Shown: positions 8,632 through 17,300 of the stretch, one piece after another
Layout: each line of letters starts with the position of its first letter
Numbering within the stretch: the stretch's first letter is position 1
From: Klebsiella grimontii
GTDB lineage: Bacteria; Pseudomonadota; Gammaproteobacteria; Enterobacterales; Enterobacteriaceae
Direction of reading: 5' to 3'
Length of the DNA: 64,000 nucleotides
NCBI RefSeq assembly: GCF_900200035.1
Contig: NZ_FZTC01000020.1
Coordinates: 62,001-126,000 of the forward strand
The notes under the pieces: model-generated
Databases searched by the model: none
Told to the model about the DNA's origin: nothing
The model's input: the letters and a program-made list of their open reading frames with translations, nothing else
Translations under genes and position numbers: made by a program

Positions 8632-9062
8632 TCGATACTATTACGCAGGATAATCTCCATCTGTCGTGCCGGGCGAAAAATAAAGCGGAAGTGCTGGCCA
8701 TGATTGGCGCGGACTTCAGGTCCAGAGGGTACGTCAGCGAAGATTGCGTGGCGTTTCTTGCCGAAAGAGAGCGCCAGGTCTCCACCTTTTTGGGTAACGG
8801 CATTACGCTGCCGCATCTGCCTAAATCAGCCACCAGCATCATTGTCAAAACGGGGGTGGAGATTTATCAGTTCCCTGACGGCGTGATCTGGGACAGAAAT
8901 AACGTCATGTTTATTGCCATTGGCGTGATCGCCAAAGAGAGTGAGCATATTGATGTGCTGAGAGAGGTGGCGTCGATCTTTAGCGACGAAGTCATCGCCA
9001 GAGCGCTGTCGTTGATTGCCAATAAAGAGGATTTTTTAAGGATCCTCCAGCAGAATCACTAA
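8628..9062 (+). CDS. Orphan PTS EIIA domain protein (fructose/mannitol type)
   Basis: A 144-residue single-domain protein matching the EIIA-Mtl/Fru fold. The phospho-acceptor region STFLGNGITLPHLPKSA carries the expected histidine (His63). No EIIB or EIIC is nearby, so it cannot form a classical PTS permease with its neighbours. It overlaps the transporter gene by 4 bp. The likely role, inferred only, is regulation of the MFS transporter by PTS phosphorylation state, or supply to a PTS encoded elsewhere. Confidence 0.88.
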   Translation: MIDTITQDNLHLSCRAKNKAEVLAMIGADFRSRGYVSEDCVAFLAERERQVSTFLGNGITLPHLPKSATSIIVKTGVEIYQFPDGVIWDRNNVMFIAIGVIAKESEHIDVLREVASIFSDEVIARALSLIANKEDFLRILQQNH

Positions 9063-9081
9063 GCACGGCCATCGCCTGATA

Positions 9082-9107
9082 AAAGCCTGCTTACGCGCAG
9101 GCTTTTT
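9082..9107. terminator. Bidirectional terminator between the EIIA gene and hiuH
   Basis: Stem AAAGCCTGC (9082-9090) pairs with GCAGGCTTT (9097-9105), followed by further T residues. A-rich left and T-rich right flanks allow it to stop both converging transcripts. Confidence 0.85.
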
Positions 9108-9131
9108 GCTTATTCAGGATAGACGTCGCGC

Positions 9132-9542
9132 CTAGCTGCCTTTGTAGGTGGAGTAGCCGTACTGGCTGAGCAGCAGCGGAATATGCAGCTTTTCATTGGT
9201 ACGCGTCACGGTAAACAGTACCGGGATCTCCGGGAAAAACGTCGCCAGCTTCTGTTTGCTGAAATCATCGCCGGTTTTAAAGGTCACTTTATAAACCCCC
9301 GGCTGCATATCCCCTTCTGCTGGATACAGCGATTTAATACGCCCATCGTTATCCGTGACGCCGCTCGCGAGCGCCGTCCATTTATCCGCCTGCTGTTTTT
9401 CAAGGGTAACGGTCACACCCGACGAAGGCAGCCCCGTCTGCTGATTGAGGATATGCACGCTGAGCGTCCCGACGGGGGCGCTAAACGCGGCTGGAGCGAC
9501 AGAGATTGTAGATAACAGAATCAAACTGGATAATTTTTTCAC
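9132..9542 (-). CDS. hiuH: 5-hydroxyisourate hydrolase, periplasmic, transthyretin-like
   Basis: Hydrolyses 5-hydroxyisourate, the product of urate oxidation. The family hallmarks are [11 protein letters not shown] near the N-terminus (active-site His30), the DGRIK motif, FFPEIPV, and the C-terminal tetrapeptide YKGS, equivalent to the canonical YRGS. An N-terminal signal peptide ([21 protein letters not shown]) indicates periplasmic location as in E. coli. The start is GTG at 9540-9542 with GGGA upstream, giving 136 residues; longer readings extend into the promoter region. Confidence 0.93.
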   Translation of the reverse strand: MKKLSSLILLSTISVAPAAFSAPVGTLSVHILNQQTGLPSSGVTVTLEKQQADKWTALASGVTDNDGRIKSLYPAEGDMQPGVYKVTFKTGDDFSKQKLATFFPEIPVLFTVTRTNEKLHIPLLLSQYGYSTYKGS

Positions 9543-9768
9543 GATCTTTTCCCGTTGTGAATAATAACGTTCAAACGTTAGCACCTGGGCCGCTAAAATA
9601 TATTCAACTTTTTGTGATAATCGCCTTAACGAAAGCAGGACGAGGAAAATAGCGAGCACATTCGAAGTTATAGAATTATCTGAATATAATGTGCATCCCT
9701 GGGGCGTGAATAAAGGCCCGCTCGCTTGCGCTATACTTATTTTCTCCGCGTTCACAAAAGGACTTCAC

Positions 9769-10296
9769 ATGAAGATTTGGCCTGTTCTGACGGGTGTTGC
9801 TATCGCATTAACGCTCGTCGCCTGTAAATCCCCTACGCCGCCCAAGGGCGTCCAGCCGATAAATAACTTTGACGCAAGCCGTTATCTGGGGAAATGGTAT
9901 GAGGTGGCCCGGCTCGAAAACCGCTTTGAACGCGGTCTGGAGCGGGTTACCGCGACCTACGGTCAACGGAAAGACGGCGGTATCAGCGTTCTCAACCGCG
10001 GTTACGATCCGCGGAAACAGAAATGGAGCGAGAGCGAAGGTAAAGCGTATTTCACCGGCGCGCCGACCACCGCCGCGCTGAAAGTCTCCTTTTTTGGCCC
10101 GTTTTACGGCGGCTACAACGTGATTGCGCTGGATAGCCAGTATCAATATGCGCTGGTCAGCGGCCCCGATCGCGGCTATTTATGGATCCTGTCGCGCACG
10201 CCGACCATCCCGGAATCCGTGAGGCAGGAGTATCTCGGCATTGCGCGGGAGCTCGGTTTCCCGGTCGAAAAGCTCGTCTGGGTGAATCATCGATAG
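9769..10296 (+). CDS. blc: Outer-membrane lipoprotein lipocalin
   Basis: A 175-residue bacterial lipocalin. The lipobox LVAC places the lipidated cysteine at residue 19; +2 is Lys, compatible with outer-membrane sorting. The lipocalin signature GKWYEVAR follows around residue 45, and the conserved RGYLWILSRTP segment lies near the end. Blc binds lysophospholipids or fatty acids and is sigma-S-associated in E. coli. ATG 9769 has AAGGA six bases upstream. It is divergent from hiuH. Confidence 0.93.
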   Translation: MKIWPVLTGVAIALTLVACKSPTPPKGVQPINNFDASRYLGKWYEVARLENRFERGLERVTATYGQRKDGGISVLNRGYDPRKQKWSESEGKAYFTGAPTTAALKVSFFGPFYGGYNVIALDSQYQYALVSGPDRGYLWILSRTPTIPESVRQEYLGIARELGFPVEKLVWVNHR

Positions 10297-10392
10297 CGCC
10301 GGGGATAGTTCGCGGGCCTCTTTTACCAACATTATCTTCAGCCAACATGAGGTCTGAAGATAATGTCGTAAAAGGGGGTGATAATGACAGAG

Positions 10393-10878
10393 TTATTGCT
10401 GGGGAGCCGCAGCCGCATCGTCAGCGCTTTTCGCGGGAGCGATACTCTCTTTAATCTCTTTGGTTTTATTCGCGGCATCGCTGGCAAGGTTATTCGCGTC
10501 AACAATCGCGTTGTCTTTAATTTTTCCCGCTTCCTGGACAATTTGATCGCTTTTCTGTCGGGCATCCTGCTTAACGGCATCGGCCTGAGCTTGCGCCTGC
10601 TGGGCAATAGCTTCCGCTTTTTTATCCGCTTCCGCCTTGATGCTGGAGGCCTGGCTGCTGAGGCTGTTGGCCTCGTCCGCCGCCTGTTTTTTTATCGCGT
10701 CGATGTGTTTATCGGCTTGATCCTTAATTGCCTCGGCTTTATCGGACGCCGCCTCTTTAATTTGTTGCGCATTGTCTTTAGCTTTATCCAGATTGGCATC
10801 CACTTTTGATGAATCATCACAGCCGGCAAGAAATAAGCATACGGCAGAAGCGATCAGCGTTTTACTCCAGAGTTTCAT
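10393..10878 (-). CDS. Coiled-coil lipoprotein with inner-membrane sorting signal
   Basis: A 161-residue lipoprotein of unknown function. The signal peptide ends in LAGC, and the mature protein starts Cys-Asp-Asp. Asp at +2 is the classical Lol-avoidance signal in enterics, so retention in the inner membrane is expected. The rest is almost entirely Ala, Lys, Asp, Glu and Gln with repeated AxAIKxQA-like segments, predicting one long amphipathic helix or coiled coil reminiscent of LEA and apolipoprotein helices. It ends in a low-complexity DDAAAAPQQ. The start at 10878 has AAGGA six bases upstream. It could be an envelope-stress or desiccation protein; no family name is certain. Confidence 0.8.
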   Translation of the reverse strand: MKLWSKTLIASAVCLFLAGCDDSSKVDANLDKAKDNAQQIKEAASDKAEAIKDQADKHIDAIKKQAADEANSLSSQASSIKAEADKKAEAIAQQAQAQADAVKQDARQKSDQIVQEAGKIKDNAIVDANNLASDAANKTKEIKESIAPAKSADDAAAAPQQ

Positions 10879-11060
10879 AGTCATTCCTTTATTTATCCAT
10901 ATCCCCGTAGCGGGAAGAGCATTGCAGCAGGGTTACCAGGATAATTCTCATGACAATTGTGCCATGAAGTTATTTAGCCCCAATACTTAACCCCGCATCC
11001 CTTTATTTATAATCGCTAACCAGGCAGAGTCAAGTTCCTGGCCCAGGAACGCTGCGGATA

Positions 11061-11087
11061 TAAAAAAACCCGGGCGGGTGCCCGGGC
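11061..11087 (-). terminator. Terminator of the PEP carboxykinase gene
   Basis: Stem CCCGGGC (11069-11075) with GCCCGGG (11080-11086) and loop GGGT. On the minus strand it is followed by a run of seven T residues. Confidence 0.9.
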
Positions 11088-11106
11088 TTGTCGCTGAAAA
11101 AATAGC

Positions 11107-12747
11107 TTATGCCGTGACGGCGGATTTGGCCAGCGTCGGGCCGGCTAGCGCCAGCCGGGCCCCGGCGTCGGTATCGCTGTATTGCTTAAAGTTATCCATA
11201 AACAGCTGCGCCAGGCTCTCGGCCTTCTCCTGCCATTTGTCGGCAGAAGGCCAGCCGCTACGCGGGTCAAGCAGCGCGCTGTCGACGCCGGGCACGCTTT
11301 GCGGGATAGCGAGACCGAACACCGGCACGGTTTCTTCACGCAGCTCGCCGGTGGTACCGTTTAAAATCGCGCTGATGATATTGCGCGTATCGCGCAGCGA
11401 AAGGCGCTTGCCTTCGCCGTTCCAGCCGGTATTAACCAGCCAGGCCTCGGCGCCGGCCTCCGCCATTTTGGCCGCCAGAACGCTGGCGTACTGCGTCGGG
11501 TGCAGCAGCAGGAACGCCGCGCCGTAGCAGGCGGAAAACGTCGGCGTCGGTTGAGTAATGCCGCGCTCGGTGCCGGCCAGCTTCGAGGTGAAACCGGACA
11601 GGAAGTGATACTGCATCTGCTCGGTCGTCAGGCGTGATACCGGCGGCAGCACGCCAAACGCATCGGCGGCGAGGAAAATCACCTTCGACGGATGGCCCGC
11701 GCGCGACACCGGTTTCACGATGTTTTCAATATGCGATAACGGATAAGAGACGCGGGTATTTTCAGTCTTACGGCCGTCGGCGTAATCCACGCTGCCATCG
11801 GCTCTGACCACCACGTTTTCCAGCAGCGCGTTACGGCGAATCGCGCGATAGATTTCCGGCTCGGCCTGCGGGTCAAGATTAATGGTCTTGGCATAGCAGC
11901 CGCCTTCGAAGTTGAACACGCCGTCATCATCCCAGCCGTGCTCGTCATCGCCGATCAGCTGACGCAGCGGATCGGTGGAAAGCGTGGTCTTACCGGTGCC
12001 GGAAAGGCCGAAGAACAGCGCCACGTCGCCCGCTTCGCCGCGGTTCGCCGAGCAGTGCATCGAGGCAATTCCCTGCTGCGGGAGCAGATAGTTCATCACC
12101 GAGAAGAGGCCTTTCTTCATCTCGCCGCCGTACCAGGTGCCGCCGATCAGCTGAATTTTTTCGCTGAGGTTAAACGCGACAAAGTTCTCGGAGTTAAGCC
12201 CCTGCTCTTGCCATTTATCGTTGGTGCAGCCCGCGCCGTTGAGGACAACGAAGTCCGGCGTAAATTCCGCCAGTTCCTCGGCGCTCGGCGCAATAAACAT
12301 GTTTTTCACAAAGTGCGCCTGCCAGGCCACCTCGGTGACAAAGCGGACGCCGAGGCGCGTCGCCGGGCTGGCGCCGCACCAGGCATCAACAACATACAGT
12401 TTCTTGCCGCTCAGCTGCCCGGCGACCAGCGCCTTCAGGTCAGCCCAGATTTCGCTGCTCAGCGGCTTATTATCGTTGCGGCCCAGGCCGGAATCGGCCC
12501 ACCAGACGGTGTCACGCGTCAGCTCGTCCCTGACGATATATTTGTCGCGCGGCGAGCGCCCGGTAAAGATCCCGGTATCCACGGCAACCGCCCCGGACTC
12601 GGTCATGACGCCGCGCGCCGCGCCGGTTAATTCCGGGCTGGTTTCATGCGCAATCAGCAAGTCGTAATCGGGGTTATAAAACAGCTCGCTGCTCTCCTGA
12701 ATACCGAGCGAAAGAAGAGCGTCTTTTACTGATTCAATACGTGACAT
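11107..12747 (-). CDS. ATP-dependent phosphoenolpyruvate carboxykinase, probable paralogue
   Basis: Converts oxaloacetate plus ATP to PEP and CO2. The 546 residues include the whole ATP-type PEPCK core: [24 protein letters not shown], the kinase-1a loop [11 protein letters not shown] (around residue 250), the kinase-2 motif [15 protein letters not shown], and [10 protein letters not shown]. Compared from memory with E. coli PckA, which Klebsiella PckA closely resembles, identity is visibly lower in the first 40 residues and the C-terminal third. The gene also lacks the usual ompR/envZ neighbourhood, so it is likely a second, divergent PEPCK. It is divergent from a LysR gene that may control it. 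A chromosomal relocation of the only pckA cannot be excluded. Confidence 0.93.
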   Translation of the reverse strand: MSRIESVKDALLSLGIQESSELFYNPDYDLLIAHETSPELTGAARGVMTESGAVAVDTGIFTGRSPRDKYIVRDELTRDTVWWADSGLGRNDNKPLSSEIWADLKALVAGQLSGKKLYVVDAWCGASPATRLGVRFVTEVAWQAHFVKNMFIAPSAEELAEFTPDFVVLNGAGCTNDKWQEQGLNSENFVAFNLSEKIQLIGGTWYGGEMKKGLFSVMNYLLPQQGIASMHCSANRGEAGDVALFFGLSGTGKTTLSTDPLRQLIGDDEHGWDDDGVFNFEGGCYAKTINLDPQAEPEIYRAIRRNALLENVVVRADGSVDYADGRKTENTRVSYPLSHIENIVKPVSRAGHPSKVIFLAADAFGVLPPVSRLTTEQMQYHFLSGFTSKLAGTERGITQPTPTFSACYGAAFLLLHPTQYASVLAAKMAEAGAEAWLVNTGWNGEGKRLSLRDTRNIISAILNGTTGELREETVPVFGLAIPQSVPGVDSALLDPRSGWPSADKWQEKAESLAQLFMDNFKQYSDTDAGARLALAGPTLAKSAVTA

Positions 12748-13046
12748 GGCACTCCTGACAAACTATTGGCTGGATAAGATGCTATTAGGCTATTTCAACC
12801 TGTCAGTGAAACGGATGGATTTATTTTAATAAAAAACCATCGGGTAATTAAATAAACAGGATGAGCAGACCAGAGCCGGCGATTTAAAATCGTGCTCGTG
12901 TAGGGTTTCGCCTGTACTTTAGACATATCGCTTACACGAATAAGTCATAAGCTAACTCTGCAAAAAATGTTAACACCTGTAGATAATTATGTTAATTGCA
13001 TAGTTTCTATGCGTTATGCTAAAATTGCATAGCTATTATTGCAGGG
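12748..13046. promoter_or_regulatory. PEPCK/LysR divergent promoter with repeated operator
   Basis: The inverted repeat GCATAG-TTT-CTATGC occupies 12998-13012. AATTGCATAG is repeated directly at 12994-13003 and 13023-13032, 29 bp apart. The second copy abuts the -10-like TATGCTAAAAT and lies just before the regulator start. This arrangement fits LysR-type binding and autoregulation. The remainder, next to the PEPCK start, is AT-rich without other clear structure. Confidence 0.55.
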
Positions 13047-13955
13047 GTGGGGAAAGAGTCTGTGCTGGCAAATCTGGAAGTAAAATGGCTTTACGATGTG
13101 ATTGCCCTTGAGGAGTCCAGAAGCTTTACGCTGGCGGCAAAAAGCCGGAATATCTCACAATCCTCGTTCAGCCGCCGGATTCAGGCGCTTGAGGCTTCGC
13201 TGGGCTTCAGCATCTTCGACCGCTCGGCGAACCCGCTCCAGCTCACCAACCGCGGAAAGATTTTTATCGGCTATGCGCGTAATATGCTCGACGATATGGA
13301 CTTCCAGATCAGCCGAATTAAAGGGCTGAACAACACGACTCAGAAAATAAGAATCGACGCGGCGCCTTCGCTTTCCGTTTTATTGCTCCCCGAAATTATC
13401 GCCGGTTATACCGACAGAAAGAATAAAACTTTTCATGTTGAATCGATTAACGTCAACGACGCCGTGTTCAATCTGAAAGAAGGCAAGAGTGATTTTATCC
13501 TGTCGTTTTATAATGAAGAGCTGATGAACTATCCGTTTATCAATCACAAAATATTCGACTCGGCGCTGCATCTCGTCTCCCCCTGCGATAAACACGGCAG
13601 GCCGCTTTTTAATTTGCACCGCGGGGTGCTGCCGCTGATGAAATACGCCAACGACAGCTATATGGGTCGCCAGGTGAACCAGGTTATCGACCGCAAGCCG
13701 GAGATTACCTTCTCGTTAACCTTCGTATCCTCCATGAGCGAGCTATTAAAACGCATGATCCTCAACGGCGACGGGGTGGGTTGGCTGCCGCAGTACTCGA
13801 TCAAGCGCGAGCTTGAAGAAGGCCGCCTGGCGATTATGGATGCGAGCCTGTCGCTGCCCATCGGCGCCTACATCTATCGCTCCGGCGCGCGGCTCAATCA
13901 GTCCGCCGAGCGTTTCTGGCAGCATATTAAGTCGACGAGCGCCGTGAGCGCATAA
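13047..13955 (+). CDS. LysR-family regulator resembling HypT
   Basis: A 302-residue LysR-type regulator. The N-terminal winged helix-turn-helix spans about residues 12-70 (SFTLAAKSRNISQSSFSRRIQALE), followed by the co-inducer domain. The segments NLEVKWLYD, NSYMGRQ-like NDSYMGRQ, and FVSSMSELLKR match HypT/YjiE, the hypochlorite-responsive regulator of E. coli, but it is not an orthologue on context. The first possible start is GTG 13047; GTG 13062 has better spacing from the GGGGAAAGAG stretch and would give 297 residues. Divergence from the PEPCK gene suggests that gene is its target. Confidence 0.88.
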   Translation: MGKESVLANLEVKWLYDVIALEESRSFTLAAKSRNISQSSFSRRIQALEASLGFSIFDRSANPLQLTNRGKIFIGYARNMLDDMDFQISRIKGLNNTTQKIRIDAAPSLSVLLLPEIIAGYTDRKNKTFHVESINVNDAVFNLKEGKSDFILSFYNEELMNYPFINHKIFDSALHLVSPCDKHGRPLFNLHRGVLPLMKYANDSYMGRQVNQVIDRKPEITFSLTFVSSMSELLKRMILNGDGVGWLPQYSIKRELEEGRLAIMDASLSLPIGAYIYRSGARLNQSAERFWQHIKSTSAVSA

Positions 13956-14014
13956 TTCGCCTGGCGGCGGAAAATTCGCTATCATCCGCATCCACTCCTT
14001 ATTCGCGCAGCCTG

Positions 14015-14701
14015 ATGTCTACGATTATCGATACCTTTATCGCCCCGCCGTGCCACGCTGAAATCGACATACTCTATCAGGATGAGCATCTGCTGCTGAT
14101 CGATAAACCCGCAGGCTTGCTCAGTCTGTCAGGGAAAAATCCGCGCAATCTCGACTCGGTACATTATCGGCTGGTACAGCAGTTTCCCGGCTGCGCTCTG
14201 GCGCATCGTCTTGATTTCGGCACCTCCGGGCTGATGGTGATTGCGCGCAACAAGGTCATCAACGCCGCCCTCTGCCAGCAGTTCAGCCAGCGTGCGGTGA
14301 GCAAAGTCTACAGCGCGCTGCTGTGCGGGCATCTGGCGGACGATGAAGGTACCATTGACGCCCCGATAGCCAAAGATCCGGCGCTGTTTCCGCTGATGAC
14401 GATTTGCCCGCGCCGCGGCAAGCCAGCCCGTTCCGGCTATCGGGTGGTTGAGCGCCTGCGTTATCAAGATAGCGTGCCGGTGACGCGGGTCCAGCTGACG
14501 CCGGAAACCGGCCGCACCCACCAGCTGCGTATTCACTGCCAGCAGCTTGGTCACCCTATTCTGGGCTGCGACCTGTACGGCGGTCTGCTACTTCCGGGAA
14601 CAGAACAGGCGCCGCGCCTGATGCTGCACGCCAGCGAACTGCATTTCATGCATCCGGTTAGCGGAGAGCGGATCGATGCGATAAGTCCCTGCGGGTTTTA
14701 A
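14015..14701 (+). CDS. RluA-family RNA pseudouridine synthase
   Basis: Isomerises uridine in RNA to pseudouridine. The catalytic motif HRLDFGTSGLMV carries the conserved Asp (about residue 68), and the GRTHQLRIHCQQLGHPILG motif typical of the family follows near residue 170. At 228 residues and with no S4 domain it matches the size of RluA itself, but the sequence is only moderately similar, so it is probably a paralogue with its own rRNA or tRNA target. It follows the LysR gene by about 60 bp. Confidence 0.88.
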   Translation: MSTIIDTFIAPPCHAEIDILYQDEHLLLIDKPAGLLSLSGKNPRNLDSVHYRLVQQFPGCALAHRLDFGTSGLMVIARNKVINAALCQQFSQRAVSKVYSALLCGHLADDEGTIDAPIAKDPALFPLMTICPRRGKPARSGYRVVERLRYQDSVPVTRVQLTPETGRTHQLRIHCQQLGHPILGCDLYGGLLLPGTEQAPRLMLHASELHFMHPVSGERIDAISPCGF

Positions 14702-14788
14702 CTCGCCCCACTCGCCAGCCCCTGTACCGAATCTCTCCCGCACGCTGATTGACGTCGACGCTTTAATTCGAATCGCGGCATTGCAAAT

Positions 14789-14805
14789 GCAAATATCATA
14801 TTTGC
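14789..14805. promoter_or_regulatory. Perfect palindrome upstream of the ABC importer operon
   Basis: GCAAATAT-C-ATATTTGC is an uninterrupted 8-1-8 inverted repeat, preceded by an extra GCAAAT copy (14783-14788). It sits about 75 bp before the first gene of the importer. It has the form of a dimeric repressor operator; no regulator gene is adjacent. Confidence 0.55.
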
Positions 14806-14880
14806 TCGTTAATCACCGCCTCTGTAGCTTGTGCTCTATTCATGCTTTTCATGAAAGAACATTCAGGGCGCAACGGCTTT

Positions 14881-15969
14881 ATGATTAAACTCGATAATAT
14901 TCGCAAGACCTACCCCGGCAGCGCGCATGCGGCTATTCGCGGCCTTAGTCTGGTGATTAATAGCGGCGAACTGTGCACTTTCGTTGGCCCCAGCGGATGC
15001 GGAAAAACAACCATACTGCGGATGATTAATCAGCTGGATGTTCCTGATGCCGGCGACGTATACGTTCAGGGCGTTAAGCTTGCCGCTGCCGATATTATTC
15101 AGGTGCGCCGCCAAATTGGCTTTGTCATGCAAAGCGCCGCCCTCTTTCCACATCGTACGGTCGCGCAAAATATAGCCACGGTTCCGCGCCTTCTCGGCTG
15201 GAGCAAAAAGCATATCCAGGCGCGCATCGACGAATTAGTGGATTTGATGTCTCTCGACCGCAACGTCCTGCCCCGCTATCCGCACCAGCTTTCCGGCGGC
15301 CAGCAGGGGCGCGTGGCGATCGCCAGAGCGCTGGCCGCCGATCCGCCTGTTCTCCTGATGGACGAACCTTTTGCCGCTATCGACCCGGTCGTTCGCGAGC
15401 GCCTGCAGGACGAGCTGCTGTTGCTGCAACAGCGCCTGCGCAAAACGATCGTCCTGGTGACCCATGATATCAATGAAGCTATCCGCCTTGGCGATAGAAT
15501 CGCTATCTTCCAGGAGGGCGGCGAGCTGGCGCAGTTCGCTACGCCTGACCATATTTTGTCGCATCCGGCCAGCGACTTTGTGCGCCGCTTTATCGGCCCC
15601 GAACCGAATCTGCAACGGCTGGGGAGAATTCAGGTCGGACAGCTCCCGCGCCATGACGTGCCGCTTATTGATGAGAGCCTCTCCCCCATCGCCAGCCCGC
15701 ATCCGCCGGTCGCCAGTCCGCTGCGCCTGGTGCTGGACAAAAAACGGCGTCCGCTAAACTGGTTCGATCCGGTTAAGCGCCGGACGCTGCCGGTCGACGC
15801 GCCGCTGGCGGCCATCAACACGCTGCGCTTTGCCTACAGCGCGCTGCTGGATGCCCCCGGCGGCGTAGTGGTTCATGTCGATGCCGACGGTGAATATCAG
15901 GGCAGCATCTCCCACGCTCTGCTGCAGAACGTGCTGGAAGGCCACGTGGATCTTCGCCGCTATGATTGA
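14881..15969 (+). CDS. Osmoprotectant-type ABC importer, ATP-binding subunit
   Basis: A 362-residue ATPase of the OpuCA/OsmV (YehX) family, which powers betaine/choline-type uptake. Walker A GPSGCGKTT is at 36-44, signature LSGGQ at 137-141, Walker B VLLMDEP at 157-163, and the H-loop VTHD near 195. A C-terminal extension of about 110 residues (VVVHVDADGEYQGSISHALL) looks like a degenerate CBS region, longer than in E. coli YehX. The start is uncertain: ATG 14881 aligns with the family N-terminus, while 14842 and 14851 would add 13 or 10 residues; none has a strong Shine-Dalgarno. It overlaps the next gene by 8 bp. Confidence 0.88.
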   Translation: MIKLDNIRKTYPGSAHAAIRGLSLVINSGELCTFVGPSGCGKTTILRMINQLDVPDAGDVYVQGVKLAAADIIQVRRQIGFVMQSAALFPHRTVAQNIATVPRLLGWSKKHIQARIDELVDLMSLDRNVLPRYPHQLSGGQQGRVAIARALAADPPVLLMDEPFAAIDPVVRERLQDELLLLQQRLRKTIVLVTHDINEAIRLGDRIAIFQEGGELAQFATPDHILSHPASDFVRRFIGPEPNLQRLGRIQVGQLPRHDVPLIDESLSPIASPHPPVASPLRLVLDKKRRPLNWFDPVKRRTLPVDAPLAAINTLRFAYSALLDAPGGVVVHVDADGEYQGSISHALLQNVLEGHVDLRRYD

Positions 15970-16591
15970 CTGGCTGTGGATCCTCGACAACAAAATCATG
16001 ATCGGTGAACTGCTCTGGCAGCATGTACAGCTGGTGATCGTTTCGCTGTTTTTCGGCACCCTCTTCACCGGCGTATTGATTAGCCTGACGCTGCGCTGGC
16101 CCGCGACCGCCCAGCCGCTGATCTACCTGTGCGGGATCCTGTTCACTATCCCGTCTCTGGCGCTGTTTATTCTCTTACTGCCGTTTACCGGACTGTCGCT
16201 GATGACCTCAATTATTGGCCTGACGCTCTACTCGCTGCTGATCCTGCTGCGCAACGTTATCGCCGGAATAGAGAAACTCCCGGCGACGGTGCTGGAGTCG
16301 GCGCGCGCGCTGGGCTATACCCGCTGGTTTCGTTTTGTCGATATAGAGCTGCATCTGCTGCTGCCCTCGCTGTTCGCCGGGTTACGCATCGCTTCGGTGA
16401 CGCTCGTCGGACTGGTGACGGTCACCGCCTTAATTGGCCAGGGCGGTCTCGGGCAGCTTCTGTTAGCCGGGTTTAACCAGAACTTTGTCACGCCTATCGC
16501 GGTCAGCCTGGCGCTCAGCGTTGTGCTATCTCTGCTGTTGGATTCGCTGATTGCCCGCGTCGGCTATTGGCTAACGCCGTGGGCCCGCTAA
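15962..16591 (+). CDS. Osmoprotectant-type ABC importer, first permease subunit
   Basis: A 209-residue inner-membrane protein with about five or six hydrophobic helices, of the BPD transporter class. The ATPase-contacting EAA loop reads ESARALGYTRWFRFVDIELHLLLPSL. It begins inside the end of the ATPase gene (ATGATTGA overlap), and its stop shares an A with the ATG of the second permease (TAATG). Such packing implies stoichiometric coupled translation. It resembles YehW/YehY of E. coli. Confidence 0.88.
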   Translation: MIDWLWILDNKIMIGELLWQHVQLVIVSLFFGTLFTGVLISLTLRWPATAQPLIYLCGILFTIPSLALFILLLPFTGLSLMTSIIGLTLYSLLILLRNVIAGIEKLPATVLESARALGYTRWFRFVDIELHLLLPSLFAGLRIASVTLVGLVTVTALIGQGGLGQLLLAGFNQNFVTPIAVSLALSVVLSLLLDSLIARVGYWLTPWAR

Positions 16592-17259
16592 TGGATATCC
16601 TGCAAGCAACGTTTCACTGGTTATTACAACCGCAGCACTGGACAGGCGATGCGGGAATATTACTTCGCCTACGTGAACATCTTTATTATGTGCTGATCAG
16701 CATAGTCGTTGCCTCGGCGATTGCGCTGCCGCTGGGGATTATTCTCGGCTACTGGCGCAAGGGCGCGTTTGTGATTATTAATCTGTTTAATATTGGTCGC
16801 GCCATTCCCTCTTTAGGTTTAATTCTTTTATGCATTATTGTGTTTGGCTTTAATGATATTCCGGTATTTACCGCGCTGGTGGCGATGTCGATTCCGCCGA
16901 TCCTCACCAACGCCTGGGTTGGCATTTATCATGCCGACCGTCAGCTGTGCGATGCGGCAAAAGCGCTGGGCATGACGCCGCTCCAGAGCCTGTGGCAGCT
17001 GCGGATACCGCTCGCCGCGCCGCTGATACTCGCCGGCCTGCGGACCGCGCTGGTACAGCTGATCGCGACCGCCGTCGTCGCCGCCTACGCCGGCCTTGGC
17101 GGCCTCGGACGCTTCCTGATCGACGGACTTGGCCAGCGCGATATTCCCCAGGTTGTTGCCGGTTCGCTAGTGGTATCGCTGCTGGCTATCGGCTGCGAAC
17201 TGCTTTTTTCATTACTCTCCCGGCGCATCGTCCCGGCGCCGGTCACGCAAGTAAATTAA
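16591..17259 (+). CDS. Osmoprotectant-type ABC importer, second permease subunit
   Basis: A 222-residue inner-membrane permease with five or six helices. The EAA motif is DAAKALGMTPLQSLWQLRIPLAAPLILAGL in context (about residues 129-158), and YAGLGGLGRFLIDGLGQRD follows as in OpuCB/YehY. ATG 16591 is preferred over an upstream in-frame ATG because it forms the TAATG junction with the preceding permease. Together they form the heterodimeric channel. Confidence 0.88.
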   Translation: MDILQATFHWLLQPQHWTGDAGILLRLREHLYYVLISIVVASAIALPLGIILGYWRKGAFVIINLFNIGRAIPSLGLILLCIIVFGFNDIPVFTALVAMSIPPILTNAWVGIYHADRQLCDAAKALGMTPLQSLWQLRIPLAAPLILAGLRTALVQLIATAVVAAYAGLGGLGRFLIDGLGQRDIPQVVAGSLVVSLLAIGCELLFSLLSRRIVPAPVTQVN

Positions 17260-17300
17260 TTCCCCAACAACAAAAAACCACCTGCAGGTAAAGAGGTATT

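Noticed and set aside
11938-12630. Plus-strand ORF of 230 codons
   Set aside because: Antisense to the PEP carboxykinase gene, with no supporting signal.
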